DNA of 40,547 bases. It comes from Methanobacteriota archaeon (lineage in GTDB: Archaea; Thermoplasmatota; Thermoplasmata; RBG-16-68-12). The translations under genes and the position numbers were made by a program. Numbering within the stretch: the stretch's first letter is position 1; the number at the start of each line of letters is the position of its first letter. The DNA is taken from positions 1 to 40,547 of the forward strand of contig VBMA01000078.1 of NCBI GenBank assembly GCA_005878985.1, in the 5' to 3' direction. Positions 24,188-32,827 of the stretch are shown in pieces. A model generated the notes under the pieces. The model was not told where the DNA came from, did no database searches, and saw nothing but the letters and a program-made list of their open reading frames with translations.

Positions 24188-25816
24188 GTGGAAGCGCGGC
24201 CGACGAAGTGGTGGGGATGGGGTTGGGAAGACAAAGTCCTGCGGCTCGAGAGCCGTCCTGCCCTTGCGGCGTATCTCGGACATCGCCTGGACGTCGATCT
24301 CTCCGTTCGGCGTCCCGTCGCGTCGTTCGACCAGATCGAGGTCCCGCCGTCGAGACTGTCGAGCCAGGACCTCGCAGACATCCAGGTCATCGTCGGCGAG
24401 GGGAATCTCGCGAGCGATAACGTCGCGCGCGTGACGCACGCCACCGGAAGAGGGTACAAGGATCTCGTCCGCCTCCGGACCGCGCGCCTCGACCACGTCC
24501 CCGATCTTGTCGTCTACCCCGAAGACGAGGACTCGGTCCCGCGTCTCCTGGAGTTCGCAGGAAGCCACCGCTACGCGGTGATCCCGTTCGGTGGCGGCAC
24601 GAACGTGGTCGGTGGCCTCGATGTCCATGGGCAGTTCGCGGCGACAATCGTCATGGACCTGCGCCGCCTCCGGCGGGTCCTCGCGATCGACATCGAATCG
24701 GGCCTCGCGACCGTCGAGGCGGGAATCCGAGGACCGCCCCTCGAGGAAGCCTTGAACGCGAAGGGCCTCACGCTCGGGCACTTCCCGCAATCGTGGGAGT
24801 TCTCGACGGTCGGGGGATGGATCGCGATGCGGGCGTCCGGCTCCCATTCGAACCGATACGGGAGCATCGAGGACCTCGTCGTCGGAGTGCGACTCGTCTC
24901 GCCCGCGCGCGTCCTCGAGGTCCGGTCCGTGCCGAAGGAATCGCACGGCCCGAGCCTGAAGGAACTCGTCCTCGGCTCGGAGGGCGCCCTCGGGGTGATC
25001 ACGCAGGCGACGCTCCGCGTCCAGCCGTTGCCTCTCGTGCGACGATTCGAATCGCGGTTGTTCTCGAGCTTCGCCGACGGGGTGGCGGCCCTTCGAGCGA
25101 TGGCGCGGGAGGACGGCCTGCCGGACATGGCGTACCTCGCGGACAGCGAAGAGACGAAGTTCGCGGCGGCCGGCGAAGGGATCGCACCCGACGCCGATGG
25201 CATCGCGGGACGTCGACTCGCGGAGGGGTCTCTCCTCCTCATGGGCTTCGAAGGTACGAAGGAACGGGTAACCCACCGACGTCGCGTGGCCCTTCGGCAC
25301 GCCCGGGCGAACTCGACGAGCCTCGGCTCCGGGCCGGCGGAGCGGTGGTCCCATGAGCGCTTCGAACTGCCGTACTTGCGGGACTCGCTCCTCGATCACG
25401 GCATCCTCGTCGACACGGTCGAGACCGCGGCTCGATGGTCGGACCTCCTGGCGGTGTACGACCACGCGAAGAAGGCGCTGCAAGAGGCCCTGTGGAAGGA
25501 CGGGACCGCGGGCCTCGTCCTGTGTCACGTGTCCCACGCGTATCCGGACGGCGCCTCGCTGTACTACACGTTCCTCGCGCCGCAGCGGGAGGGCCACGAG
25601 ATCGAACAGTGGGAAGGCATCAAGGCCGCCGTCACCGAAGCCGTTCTGGACGCCGGCGCGGCGTTGAGCCACCATCACGGGATCGGCGAGGATCACGCGC
25701 CCTACCTGTCCCGGGTCATCGGTGAGGACGGGCTCGTCGTGTTGCGGGCCCTGAAGCGGGAGCTCGACCCGGACGGCATCATGAATCCGGGGACCCTCGT
25801 GATGGGATCGGCGTGA
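24188..25816 (+). CDS. FAD-linked oxidase, alkyldihydroxyacetonephosphate synthase (AGPS)-like
   Basis: TKWWGWGWEDK, VIPFGGGTNVVGG FAD-binding motif, WEFSTVGGWIAMRASGSHSNRYG, C-terminal LSHHHGIGEDH as in AGPS. GTG 24188 about 25 nt downstream of a second TATA (TTTATC). Confidence 0.85.
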   Translation: MEARPTKWWGWGWEDKVLRLESRPALAAYLGHRLDVDLSVRRPVASFDQIEVPPSRLSSQDLADIQVIVGEGNLASDNVARVTHATGRGYKDLVRLRTARLDHVPDLVVYPEDEDSVPRLLEFAGSHRYAVIPFGGGTNVVGGLDVHGQFAATIVMDLRRLRRVLAIDIESGLATVEAGIRGPPLEEALNAKGLTLGHFPQSWEFSTVGGWIAMRASGSHSNRYGSIEDLVVGVRLVSPARVLEVRSVPKESHGPSLKELVLGSEGALGVITQATLRVQPLPLVRRFESRLFSSFADGVAALRAMAREDGLPDMAYLADSEETKFAAAGEGIAPDADGIAGRRLAEGSLLLMGFEGTKERVTHRRRVALRHARANSTSLGSGPAERWSHERFELPYLRDSLLDHGILVDTVETAARWSDLLAVYDHAKKALQEALWKDGTAGLVLCHVSHAYPDGASLYYTFLAPQREGHEIEQWEGIKAAVTEAVLDAGAALSHHHGIGEDHAPYLSRVIGEDGLVVLRALKRELDPDGIMNPGTLVMGSA

Positions 25817-27423
25817 CCGAGTTCTCGGCTCGGACCCGGGCGGCGAACCTGCAGCGGATGCGGGACGAACCGCTCGAGGTCCTCGTCGTCGGAGCCGGGA
25901 TCGTTGGGGCCGGGGTCGCGCGGGACGCGGCGTGCCGCGGCTTCGCCACCGCGCTGGTCGACCGGGGCGATTTCGCGGCCGGGACAAGCGGCAAGACGTC
26001 GCGCCTCGTCCACGGAGGCCTTCGCTATCTCCGGAACTATCGATTCGGGCTCGTGCGACGCGCCGTTCGTGAACGGGACCTGTTGCTGCGCAACGCCCCT
26101 GGACTCGTCCATCCGCTCCCCTTCCTCATCCCGTCATACGTGGACCGCGGTCCGGGACGTCTGCTGTTGCGGTTCGGCCTCTTCCTGTACGATTTCCTTT
26201 CGCGCGAGAAGACGCTGCCCCGCCGCTCGTGGCTCTCGCCACAAGAGGCACGGGAGCACGAGCCCCAGATCGCCGCCGAGAGACTCGCGGGAGCCGGACT
26301 GTATTACGATGCGGGCACCGACGATTCTCGACTCGTCCTCGCGGTCGTCCAAGATGCCGCCAAGGCCGGAGCAATCGTTGCGAATCACATTCAGGTCCAG
26401 GGTCTCGTCCGGAAGGAAGATCGCGTCGTGGGCGCGCACCTCCAGGATGCGATGACGGGCGGTTCGTTCACGGCCTCATCGCGGTCTGTTGTGAATGCGA
26501 CCGGGGTCTGGCTGGACGACCTGCGGACCGGCGGATTGATGCCCACAATCCGTCCGACGAAAGGCACTCACATCTTCGTCCCGCGCTCGAAAATCGGGAA
26601 CCGACACGCACTCGCCCTCACCGCCAAGAGAGACGGGCGGGTCGTGTTCGTTCTCCCGTGGGACGACCTGGCCCTCGTCGGGACGACGGACACCGACTTC
26701 CACGGCGATCCGACCCGGGTGGTCCCGGATGCAGGAGACGTCGCGTATCTCTTGGACACCGTGAATGAAACGTTCCCGAGCGCCCACCTGGTTCCCGATG
26801 ACGTGGTGAGCGCCTACGCGGGCTTGCGTCCCCTGCTGCGCAGAGGCCGCGCGAAGGCCGAATCGGACATCTCGCGGGATCACGCGATCTTCGAGGACCG
26901 CGATGGCTTGATCTCGGTGACCGGAGGCAAGCTGACGACCCATCGATCGATGGCGGAAGAGGTCGGTGGACTTCTTGCCCATCGTCTCGGTCGGCCGCAG
27001 GCGATCGTCACGCGGGATCGGCTGCTGGGCCCCCCCATGCGTCCGCTGGAAGAGTTCACGGATCTCGGGTTCGACGAGGAGACGGCCCTCCATCTCCAAG
27101 GTCGGTATGCGGCCGAACAAGTGCAACGTCACCTCGGTGCGCCCTCCGCCACGGAACGCCTCGTGCCGGCGCGGCCGCACACGTGGGTCGAGGTCGAGAT
27201 CGCGGTCCATGAGGAGATGGCGATGACTCTCGGTGACGTGCTCGTCCGTCGGCTGGGCTTGTTCTACGAGACGCCGGACCAAGGCATGCATGTTGCGGGA
27301 GCGGTGGCGGAGCGGATCGGGGGAATCCTCGGATGGGATTCCACGAGGACCGGGCGGGAAATCCGCGCCTACGAAGACCTCGTACGAGCCCATCAGGGAT
27401 TTCGGGTCGACCATGGCGGCTGA
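25813..27423 (+). CDS. glpD: Glycerol-3-phosphate dehydrogenase, GlpD type
   Basis: VLVVGAGIVGAGVARDAACRGFATALVDRGDFAAGTSGKTSRLVHGGLRYL; C-terminal DAO_C-like WVEVEIAVHEEMAMTLGDVLVRRLGLFYE; starts within the GTGA overlap with the AGPS-like gene. Confidence 0.93.
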   Translation: MTEFSARTRAANLQRMRDEPLEVLVVGAGIVGAGVARDAACRGFATALVDRGDFAAGTSGKTSRLVHGGLRYLRNYRFGLVRRAVRERDLLLRNAPGLVHPLPFLIPSYVDRGPGRLLLRFGLFLYDFLSREKTLPRRSWLSPQEAREHEPQIAAERLAGAGLYYDAGTDDSRLVLAVVQDAAKAGAIVANHIQVQGLVRKEDRVVGAHLQDAMTGGSFTASSRSVVNATGVWLDDLRTGGLMPTIRPTKGTHIFVPRSKIGNRHALALTAKRDGRVVFVLPWDDLALVGTTDTDFHGDPTRVVPDAGDVAYLLDTVNETFPSAHLVPDDVVSAYAGLRPLLRRGRAKAESDISRDHAIFEDRDGLISVTGGKLTTHRSMAEEVGGLLAHRLGRPQAIVTRDRLLGPPMRPLEEFTDLGFDEETALHLQGRYAAEQVQRHLGAPSATERLVPARPHTWVEVEIAVHEEMAMTLGDVLVRRLGLFYETPDQGMHVAGAVAERIGGILGWDSTRTGREIRAYEDLVRAHQGFRVDHGG

Positions 27424-28339
27424 AATCGTCTTCATCGTCAATCCGGCCTCCGCGAACGGTCGGATGCGCCGTCGCTGGAAGACCTATGAACGCGCGTTCC
27501 GCCGTGAGCTCGGCCCCGGGTTCGCCGTCCGGACGACCGACCGTGCCGGCCATGCTACGCACCACACGCGCGCAGCCTTGGGCGACGGCGCCACGACGAT
27601 CGTCTCGGTCGGCGGGGACGGGACGTTCAATGAGGTCGTCAACGGTTACCTGGGACACCGGGAAACCGCCCGGAACGCGGATGCGTGTCTCGCGGTGTTC
27701 TCGGTCGGGACGGGCGCCGATTTCGTCAGGACGCTCCCGGTCCCGGCCACGCCGGCGGCCCTCGCTCGGTGCATCCGGGAGCGGCAACCTCAGACGATCG
27801 ATGCGGGCCTCTGTGAGTTCCTCGACGCCGGCACTCGAAGGAAACGCTACTTCGTCAACGTCGCCGAATTCGGCTCGGGTGGAGCGGTGGTCGATCGCGT
27901 GAACCGCTCCTCCAAGATCCTTGGCGGCCGCCTCACCTTCGTATTCGCGATTCTCCGGACGCTTCCCCGGTACCGAAACACCCACGTGGTCTACGAAGCG
28001 GACGGCGGCCCTTCGAAAGAAGTCGTCGTCAACGACTTTGTTGTCGCGAACGGCCGGTATTTCGGAGCGGGCCTGATGCCGGCCCCCGCCGCGGACCTCG
28101 CGGACGGCTTGTTGGACGTGGTCATCTTCGGAGACATCGATTTCAAAGTGGCCCGACGGAACCTGCCCGCCCTGCGGCGCGGCGAGCACGTATCGTTGGC
28201 TGAGGTCACGACGTTCCGGTGCCGCGAGGTGACGATCCACGCGGCGGAGGAGATGATCGACCTCGATGGCGAATGCATCGGCCGCCATCCATTGCGCTTT
28301 TCGGTCGTGCCGAACGCGGTTTCGATCCTGGCGGAATAG
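27413..28339 (+). CDS. Diacylglycerol/lipid kinase family protein (DagK/YegS-like)
   Basis: VFIVNPASANGRMRRRW, SVGGDGTFNEVVNGYL, SVGTGADFVRTL, VANGRYFGAGLMPAPAADLADGLLDVV, DLDGE; overlaps the glpD 3' end. Confidence 0.92.
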   Translation: MAAEIVFIVNPASANGRMRRRWKTYERAFRRELGPGFAVRTTDRAGHATHHTRAALGDGATTIVSVGGDGTFNEVVNGYLGHRETARNADACLAVFSVGTGADFVRTLPVPATPAALARCIRERQPQTIDAGLCEFLDAGTRRKRYFVNVAEFGSGGAVVDRVNRSSKILGGRLTFVFAILRTLPRYRNTHVVYEADGGPSKEVVVNDFVVANGRYFGAGLMPAPAADLADGLLDVVIFGDIDFKVARRNLPALRRGEHVSLAEVTTFRCREVTIHAAEEMIDLDGECIGRHPLRFSVVPNAVSILAE

Positions 28340-28343
28340 GAGA

Positions 28344-28468
28344 TAGCCCCGGGCAGATTCGAACTGCCGTCGCGAGGTCTCTCCTCGGCGTCTTCGGCCG
28401 ATCCAGAGCCTCGAATCACTGGCCCGCGACCGCATCGCGGTCACGATTGGCCGCTAGACCACGGGGCT
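28344..28468 (-). tRNA. tRNA-Gln (CUG) containing two introns
   Basis: 125-nt gene: acceptor AGCCCCG/CGGGGCT, anticodon stem CGAGG/CCTCG, loop CTCTGG^A, T-arm GGCAG TTCGAAT CTGCC. Predicted introns 28419-28446 (D-loop, 28 nt) and 28379-28402 (37/38, 24 nt); mature RNA 73 nt. TATA-like CAATATAC about 28 bp upstream. Confidence 0.88.
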
Positions 28469-28508
28469 GCAATCGCGATTCAACGGAGAGGGCGTATATT
28501 GACTTTTC

Positions 28509-30107
28509 TTACTGGACCGCTTCGTTGAGTCGGCGCAAGACCCAGTCCTTCTCCAGCACGGCGAGGAACGGCGCGGCCCGAGGACCCATCTCCGACCCGA
28601 GCAAGATCAAGTAGAGGTCGCGGAAGAATCGGCCGGTCTCGACCGGGAGGCCCCCTTTCTTCGTGAGCACGACCATCGACTCTTTGATCGACTCCTCGTT
28701 CCAAGGAACGGCGGCGGCGCGGGTCGCATACAATCGCAACGCCGAACGATCGTCCGCATCGAGCTGCGACCTGACTTCGCGCGGCAGGGATTCAAGGAGC
28801 TTCACGCGATTCTCCGGTGCGTACTTCTCCACCCAGACGCGGGACTGTGTGAGGCGTCTCCCGATCCGCGCGCGCTCGCCTTCCGTCGGGACGCGGGTCA
28901 GCATCCCGGTGTCGCGCATCCGTTTCAGACACCACTCGAGCCGACCCGATTCAGGGCTGATTTGCGACAAGAACGCCGCATGACGGTACGAGAGTGCGAA
29001 GGGCTGCTCCTTCGGCACTGGCGCGAGGTACGCGAGCTCGTACGACCGAGCCTGGTCGTCCTCATCGCCTTCCCGGTCGGACGAATAGAACGCGTCTTCG
29101 GCGCGGTCGAAGGTATCGTGGTATGTGTCGACGCGATACAGGTCGAGGACCACGCGCCGCGCGATCGGATTGAAGGCGTAGATGTACCGCAAGACCTCGG
29201 CGTCTCCGACCTCCACCCATTGGGCTGGCGTGAAGCCGAGGAAGTCCGACGAGCCCATGTCGCCCAGATCTTTCCCGCGGTCGGCGATCCCGACCCATTC
29301 ATACGGAATGCCCATCGGGGGCCGGAAGTGCATGATCGTCTCTGCGATCTCCGCGCAGGAATCGCGCGAGCCACCCGGGGTTGCGTGGTCCTTCCCGAAC
29401 GGTTCGATGTCCACGCGGTAGACCTTCCAAAGGGCGGGCCACTCGAGCCGCCAGTTCAGTTTCCCTTTCTCGATCGAGGACTTGCCGCGATGCCCGCATC
29501 GCTCGCAGCGATAGGAGGCCGACATGCCATCAATCGCGGTCGTCGTCGCGCCGATCGTCCCGCATTTCTCGCAGAACGCCTCGAAGGGAATCCATCCTGC
29601 CGGGTACGGGTGGCGGGCCCGGTACTTGTTGACGACGGCGCGGACCTCTTCCGCCCGCGGGGCCAAATCGCGGACGAGCGCCTGCATCTCGGGATTGCGA
29701 TACGTGTCCGTGGTCGTCACGATCCGGACACCGGGCGCGAACCGGTCCAGCACCCCGCCGAAATCTTGCCAGAAGTGTTCGACCCAGTTCGCGTGGCAAC
29801 CGAGCGGATCCGGGACATCGATGAGCCGGCGGCCCGCGTACTTCCGCCCATCCTCCTTCGTGAATTGGGCCACCTGGGCTTCCTTCGCCTTCCATTCGTC
29901 CTGCGTGTAGAGGACCAAACTCTGGACCGCGTTCTGACCCAGGTCCCGAAAACTCCGGGTCAGGAGCTGGGAGAGCGTGATCTCGCCGCGGAGCCGCCCC
30001 ACATGTTGGAGTCCGCTGACGCTCAGGCCGGCATTGATGACGAGGTCCCGCTTCTCGCCGACATACGCCTTCGCGTCGACGAGGAGGTCATCGTACCAGT
30101 GCGTCAG
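28509..30107 (-). CDS. lysK: Lysyl-tRNA synthetase, class I
   Basis: LVINAGLSVSGLQHVGRLRGEITLSQ HIGH-like region, YEWVGIADRGKDLGDMGSSD, zinc ribbon FCEKCGTIG...YRCERCG. Start placed at CTG 30107; see finding. Confidence 0.9.
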   Translation of the reverse strand: MTHWYDDLLVDAKAYVGEKRDLVINAGLSVSGLQHVGRLRGEITLSQLLTRSFRDLGQNAVQSLVLYTQDEWKAKEAQVAQFTKEDGRKYAGRRLIDVPDPLGCHANWVEHFWQDFGGVLDRFAPGVRIVTTTDTYRNPEMQALVRDLAPRAEEVRAVVNKYRARHPYPAGWIPFEAFCEKCGTIGATTTAIDGMSASYRCERCGHRGKSSIEKGKLNWRLEWPALWKVYRVDIEPFGKDHATPGGSRDSCAEIAETIMHFRPPMGIPYEWVGIADRGKDLGDMGSSDFLGFTPAQWVEVGDAEVLRYIYAFNPIARRVVLDLYRVDTYHDTFDRAEDAFYSSDREGDEDDQARSYELAYLAPVPKEQPFALSYRHAAFLSQISPESGRLEWCLKRMRDTGMLTRVPTEGERARIGRRLTQSRVWVEKYAPENRVKLLESLPREVRSQLDADDRSALRLYATRAAAVPWNEESIKESMVVLTKKGGLPVETGRFFRDLYLILLGSEMGPRAAPFLAVLEKDWVLRRLNEAVQ

Positions 30108-30141
30108 CGCGTTCCACCGCGACGCACAACTGCGGAGGGGC

Positions 30142-30363
30142 CTAAAGGTTTGCGGGCTCGCGGCTCACGAGCCACATGAGACCGAGGAGCGTAGCGACCG
30201 CCGGCAGAATCAGGAGCCATTGGACGGCCGCGGTCTTCAGGACGAACAGGAAGAGGAATTCGAGGAACAGCCCCAAGAGGATGAGCGGGCCGACGACCTC
30301 GACGAACGACCACCGGCGCCGGGCGCTCCACTTGTGTCGCCACACGCGACTCGCCTCCGCCAC
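30142..30363 (-). CDS. Small two-span membrane protein
   Basis: MAEASRVWRHKWSARRRWSFVEVVGPLILLGLFLEFLFLFVLKTAAVQWLLILPAVATLLGLMWLVSREPANL. Confidence 0.6.
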   Translation of the reverse strand: MAEASRVWRHKWSARRRWSFVEVVGPLILLGLFLEFLFLFVLKTAAVQWLLILPAVATLLGLMWLVSREPANL

Positions 30364-30449
30364 GAGTTCAATGAGTGGCGTTCCTGAGGCTTAACGGTTA
30401 CGTTTCCCTCGGACCCCGCGAAGCGCGAATCATCGCTGCCGAGGCCACT

Positions 30450-31043
30450 TTAGATCGACCGTGCTCGAATCAGCGCGCGCAGTGGCACGCCTGCGAGTTC
30501 GTCGTGAGCCGTCTTGTTGACGAGGACGACCGCCAAAACCGCGGTGCCGCCCGATTCGTGGACGTCCGTGATCGCCGCCTTGATTGTGTCACCGGTCGAG
30601 ACGACGTCGTCCACGATGAGCACCTTCTTCCCCTGCGGGGAGGCGTAGTTGGACGAAAAGGCCCCGCCTTTGCCGTGCCGCTCCTCGCTCGGCCGATAGA
30701 CGATCAGCTCTTTCCCCAGCTCTTCGCTGATCAACGCTGCGAGCGGGATCCCGTTGATTGCGACGCCGACGACCGAATCCGCGTCCATCTGCCGCTTCTC
30801 GAGCTCCTCGAGGGCGATGTCCGACATCGCCGCGGCCATGAACCCGATGCGGTTCCCGTAGACCCCGACGGACCGCCAGCCGATCTTCACGTCTTTCGGC
30901 GCCTCTCCCCCCTTGATCCCGCGGGTCAGGAGCCAGGTGACGGTCTCGGGAGAGAGGTGCAACTCGTCCGCGATCTCCTTCTCGGAGAGGCCTTTCTCCT
31001 TGTATTCCATGGCCCTCTTCGCGATCGAGTTCACGTCTTTCAT
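30450..31043 (-). CDS. gfcR: Orotate phosphoribosyltransferase-like transcriptional regulator (GfcR-like)
   Basis: N-terminal HTH GLSEKEIADELHLSPETVTWLL plus PRTase motif KVLIVDDVVSTGDTIKAAI. Confidence 0.85.
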   Translation of the reverse strand: MKDVNSIAKRAMEYKEKGLSEKEIADELHLSPETVTWLLTRGIKGGEAPKDVKIGWRSVGVYGNRIGFMAAAMSDIALEELEKRQMDADSVVGVAINGIPLAALISEELGKELIVYRPSEERHGKGGAFSSNYASPQGKKVLIVDDVVSTGDTIKAAITDVHESGGTAVLAVVLVNKTAHDELAGVPLRALIRARSI

Positions 31044-31136
31044 CCGTTCTCCAACTCCGCCTGCGCACGATGCCAGATGCCGGATATCAAGATATCGGGC
31101 TCGGCGTGCGTCCGGTCCGCTGAGGACGCCACCTGA

Positions 31137-32783
31137 CTAGAGTCCAACCTTCTTCAGCTTGACGAGTTCCTTGACCTTGTGCTCGAAGATTTCTCGCATG
31201 TACGTCATCGGCAGCGAACCCGAATACAAGATCGTGTCATGGAACAACTTGTCCGAATAGGACTTGCCGAGCCGCTTCTTGACGTCCTTGCGCAGCTGTA
31301 CGATCAGATATTTGCCGATCAAGTACGACAGCTGGTACGCAGGATTGTACGTGTACCGCTTCACCTCGGCGACCGCGCCGGGGCGCTCCATGCCGGCCTC
31401 GCGCACGAGGACGTCGACGGCCTCGTCGAACGTCATCTTGCCACTGTGCAGGTCGACGTCGATCAGAATCCGGCAGGCTCGCCAGATCTGGTCGAGGAGT
31501 TGCACGAGTTTCGTCTTCGGGTCGGCGCTGAATCCGGCGTCTTTCATCATGTCCTCACAGTAATGGGCCCACCCTTCGATCGTCTCCGTCGCGTCGGCGA
31601 GGACGCGCGCGTACGACGGATTCAGGCTCGCGCAGGTGAGCTGGAGGTGGTGTCCCGGATAGCCTTCGTGGACCGCGGTGTTCCTCACCCCCGGATAGGA
31701 GAATTCCCGCAGCATCTCGGGCTTGTCTTCGACGGGCGTCACCATGTAGAAACCTTGCTTGTGGGCCTCGAACCGCGCCGGCGCGTTGTACGCCGCGAAC
31801 GGAATCACGTGACGGAGGTACGACGGCGTCTCGATCACCGTGAGGTCCTCGTTGGGCGGGATCGTGGCGAGGTCGTGCGCGCGGACGAACGCCTTCGAAT
31901 CCGACATCACTTTCGCGGTGAAAGTGAGCGCCTCTTCGAAGCGTGCGGGATGATCGGACTTCACGATTTCTTTGGCTTCTTCAACCGAAGCGCCGGGCTT
32001 GATCTCATTCGCCACGCGGATGAGGGCTTTCTTACTCTCGCGGAGGTACTTCTTGCCGACCGCATAGATTTCGTCGACCGTCAAGCCGAGCTCCCGAAGG
32101 CGGACAAGCTTTCGGAATTTCGCGGCGCCGATCCCGACCTTGTCCTTTGATTTCGGCAGCACGTCGGAGCCGATCCATTTGGCGTAGTCGTCGAGCGCCA
32201 CTCCGGTCTTCGCCACCGCCTCTTCCAGGCGCGCGCGGTCAGAGCCGGCGAGCGCCTCCTTCCCGGTCGCCTCGATCACCTTCAGAAAGCCGGGCAGCCG
32301 TTGCGTCGCCTCGAGCGAGATCTCGGAAAAGATCTTGATCGGGGTTCGGATTCGTCCTTTCGTTTCCTTCAGAAAGTCCGGCGAGCGTTCGAGCCGTCCG
32401 GTGATGCTCTCGAGGCGCCGCGGGAGCGGAGCGAAGGAGCGCATGATGAGTGGGAACAGCGCGTCTCCGACGGTCTGCGCGCCCCTCGGCATCGACTGCC
32501 ACGTCCCGATCTCCTCAGACTCGAAAATCCACAGCCGGAAGACGTTGCGCAGGTTCCCCCAATCCACGCGCTTCCCGGGGGAGAGCCCCTTCCGGTCGAT
32601 CGCCTCGAGACGACGCAGGAAGTCCTTGATGCAGCCCCGCTCTTCGAGTTCCGCTTCGCGCGTTCCGAGGGGCAAGCGATGATCGTGGTCGTGAATCCCG
32701 ACATAGGTCGCGAAGATCGGGTTCCACTCGACGTACCACTCGACGACTTCCTTCGCGAGCGCATCGACCTCGGCGTCGGGCAT
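31137..32783 (-). CDS. DUF885 family metallopeptidase-like protein
   Basis: HEGYPGHHLQL zinc-binding motif; TIEGWAHYCEDMM; overall DUF885 layout. Confidence 0.9.
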   Translation of the reverse strand: MPDAEVDALAKEVVEWYVEWNPIFATYVGIHDHDHRLPLGTREAELEERGCIKDFLRRLEAIDRKGLSPGKRVDWGNLRNVFRLWIFESEEIGTWQSMPRGAQTVGDALFPLIMRSFAPLPRRLESITGRLERSPDFLKETKGRIRTPIKIFSEISLEATQRLPGFLKVIEATGKEALAGSDRARLEEAVAKTGVALDDYAKWIGSDVLPKSKDKVGIGAAKFRKLVRLRELGLTVDEIYAVGKKYLRESKKALIRVANEIKPGASVEEAKEIVKSDHPARFEEALTFTAKVMSDSKAFVRAHDLATIPPNEDLTVIETPSYLRHVIPFAAYNAPARFEAHKQGFYMVTPVEDKPEMLREFSYPGVRNTAVHEGYPGHHLQLTCASLNPSYARVLADATETIEGWAHYCEDMMKDAGFSADPKTKLVQLLDQIWRACRILIDVDLHSGKMTFDEAVDVLVREAGMERPGAVAEVKRYTYNPAYQLSYLIGKYLIVQLRKDVKKRLGKSYSDKLFHDTILYSGSLPMTYMREIFEHKVKELVKLKKVGL

Positions 32784-32827
32784 GCGGCGGGCAACGCCCT
32801 TCTGGTCTTATCCTTGTCGCGGGTCGC

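Noticed and set aside
24065-25987. 640-aa minus-strand ORF
   Set aside because: Antisense to the AGPS-like gene; no domain signal.
27056-28444. 462-aa minus-strand ORF
   Set aside because: Antisense to glpD/dagK-like genes.
28419-28446. Reading the D-loop hairpin of the tRNA gene as an anticodon arm (tRNA-Arg GCG)
   Set aside because: CCGCG-ATGCGGT-CGCGG looks like an anticodon arm, but it would leave a roughly 50-nt variable region; the two-intron tRNA-Gln model explains every segment.
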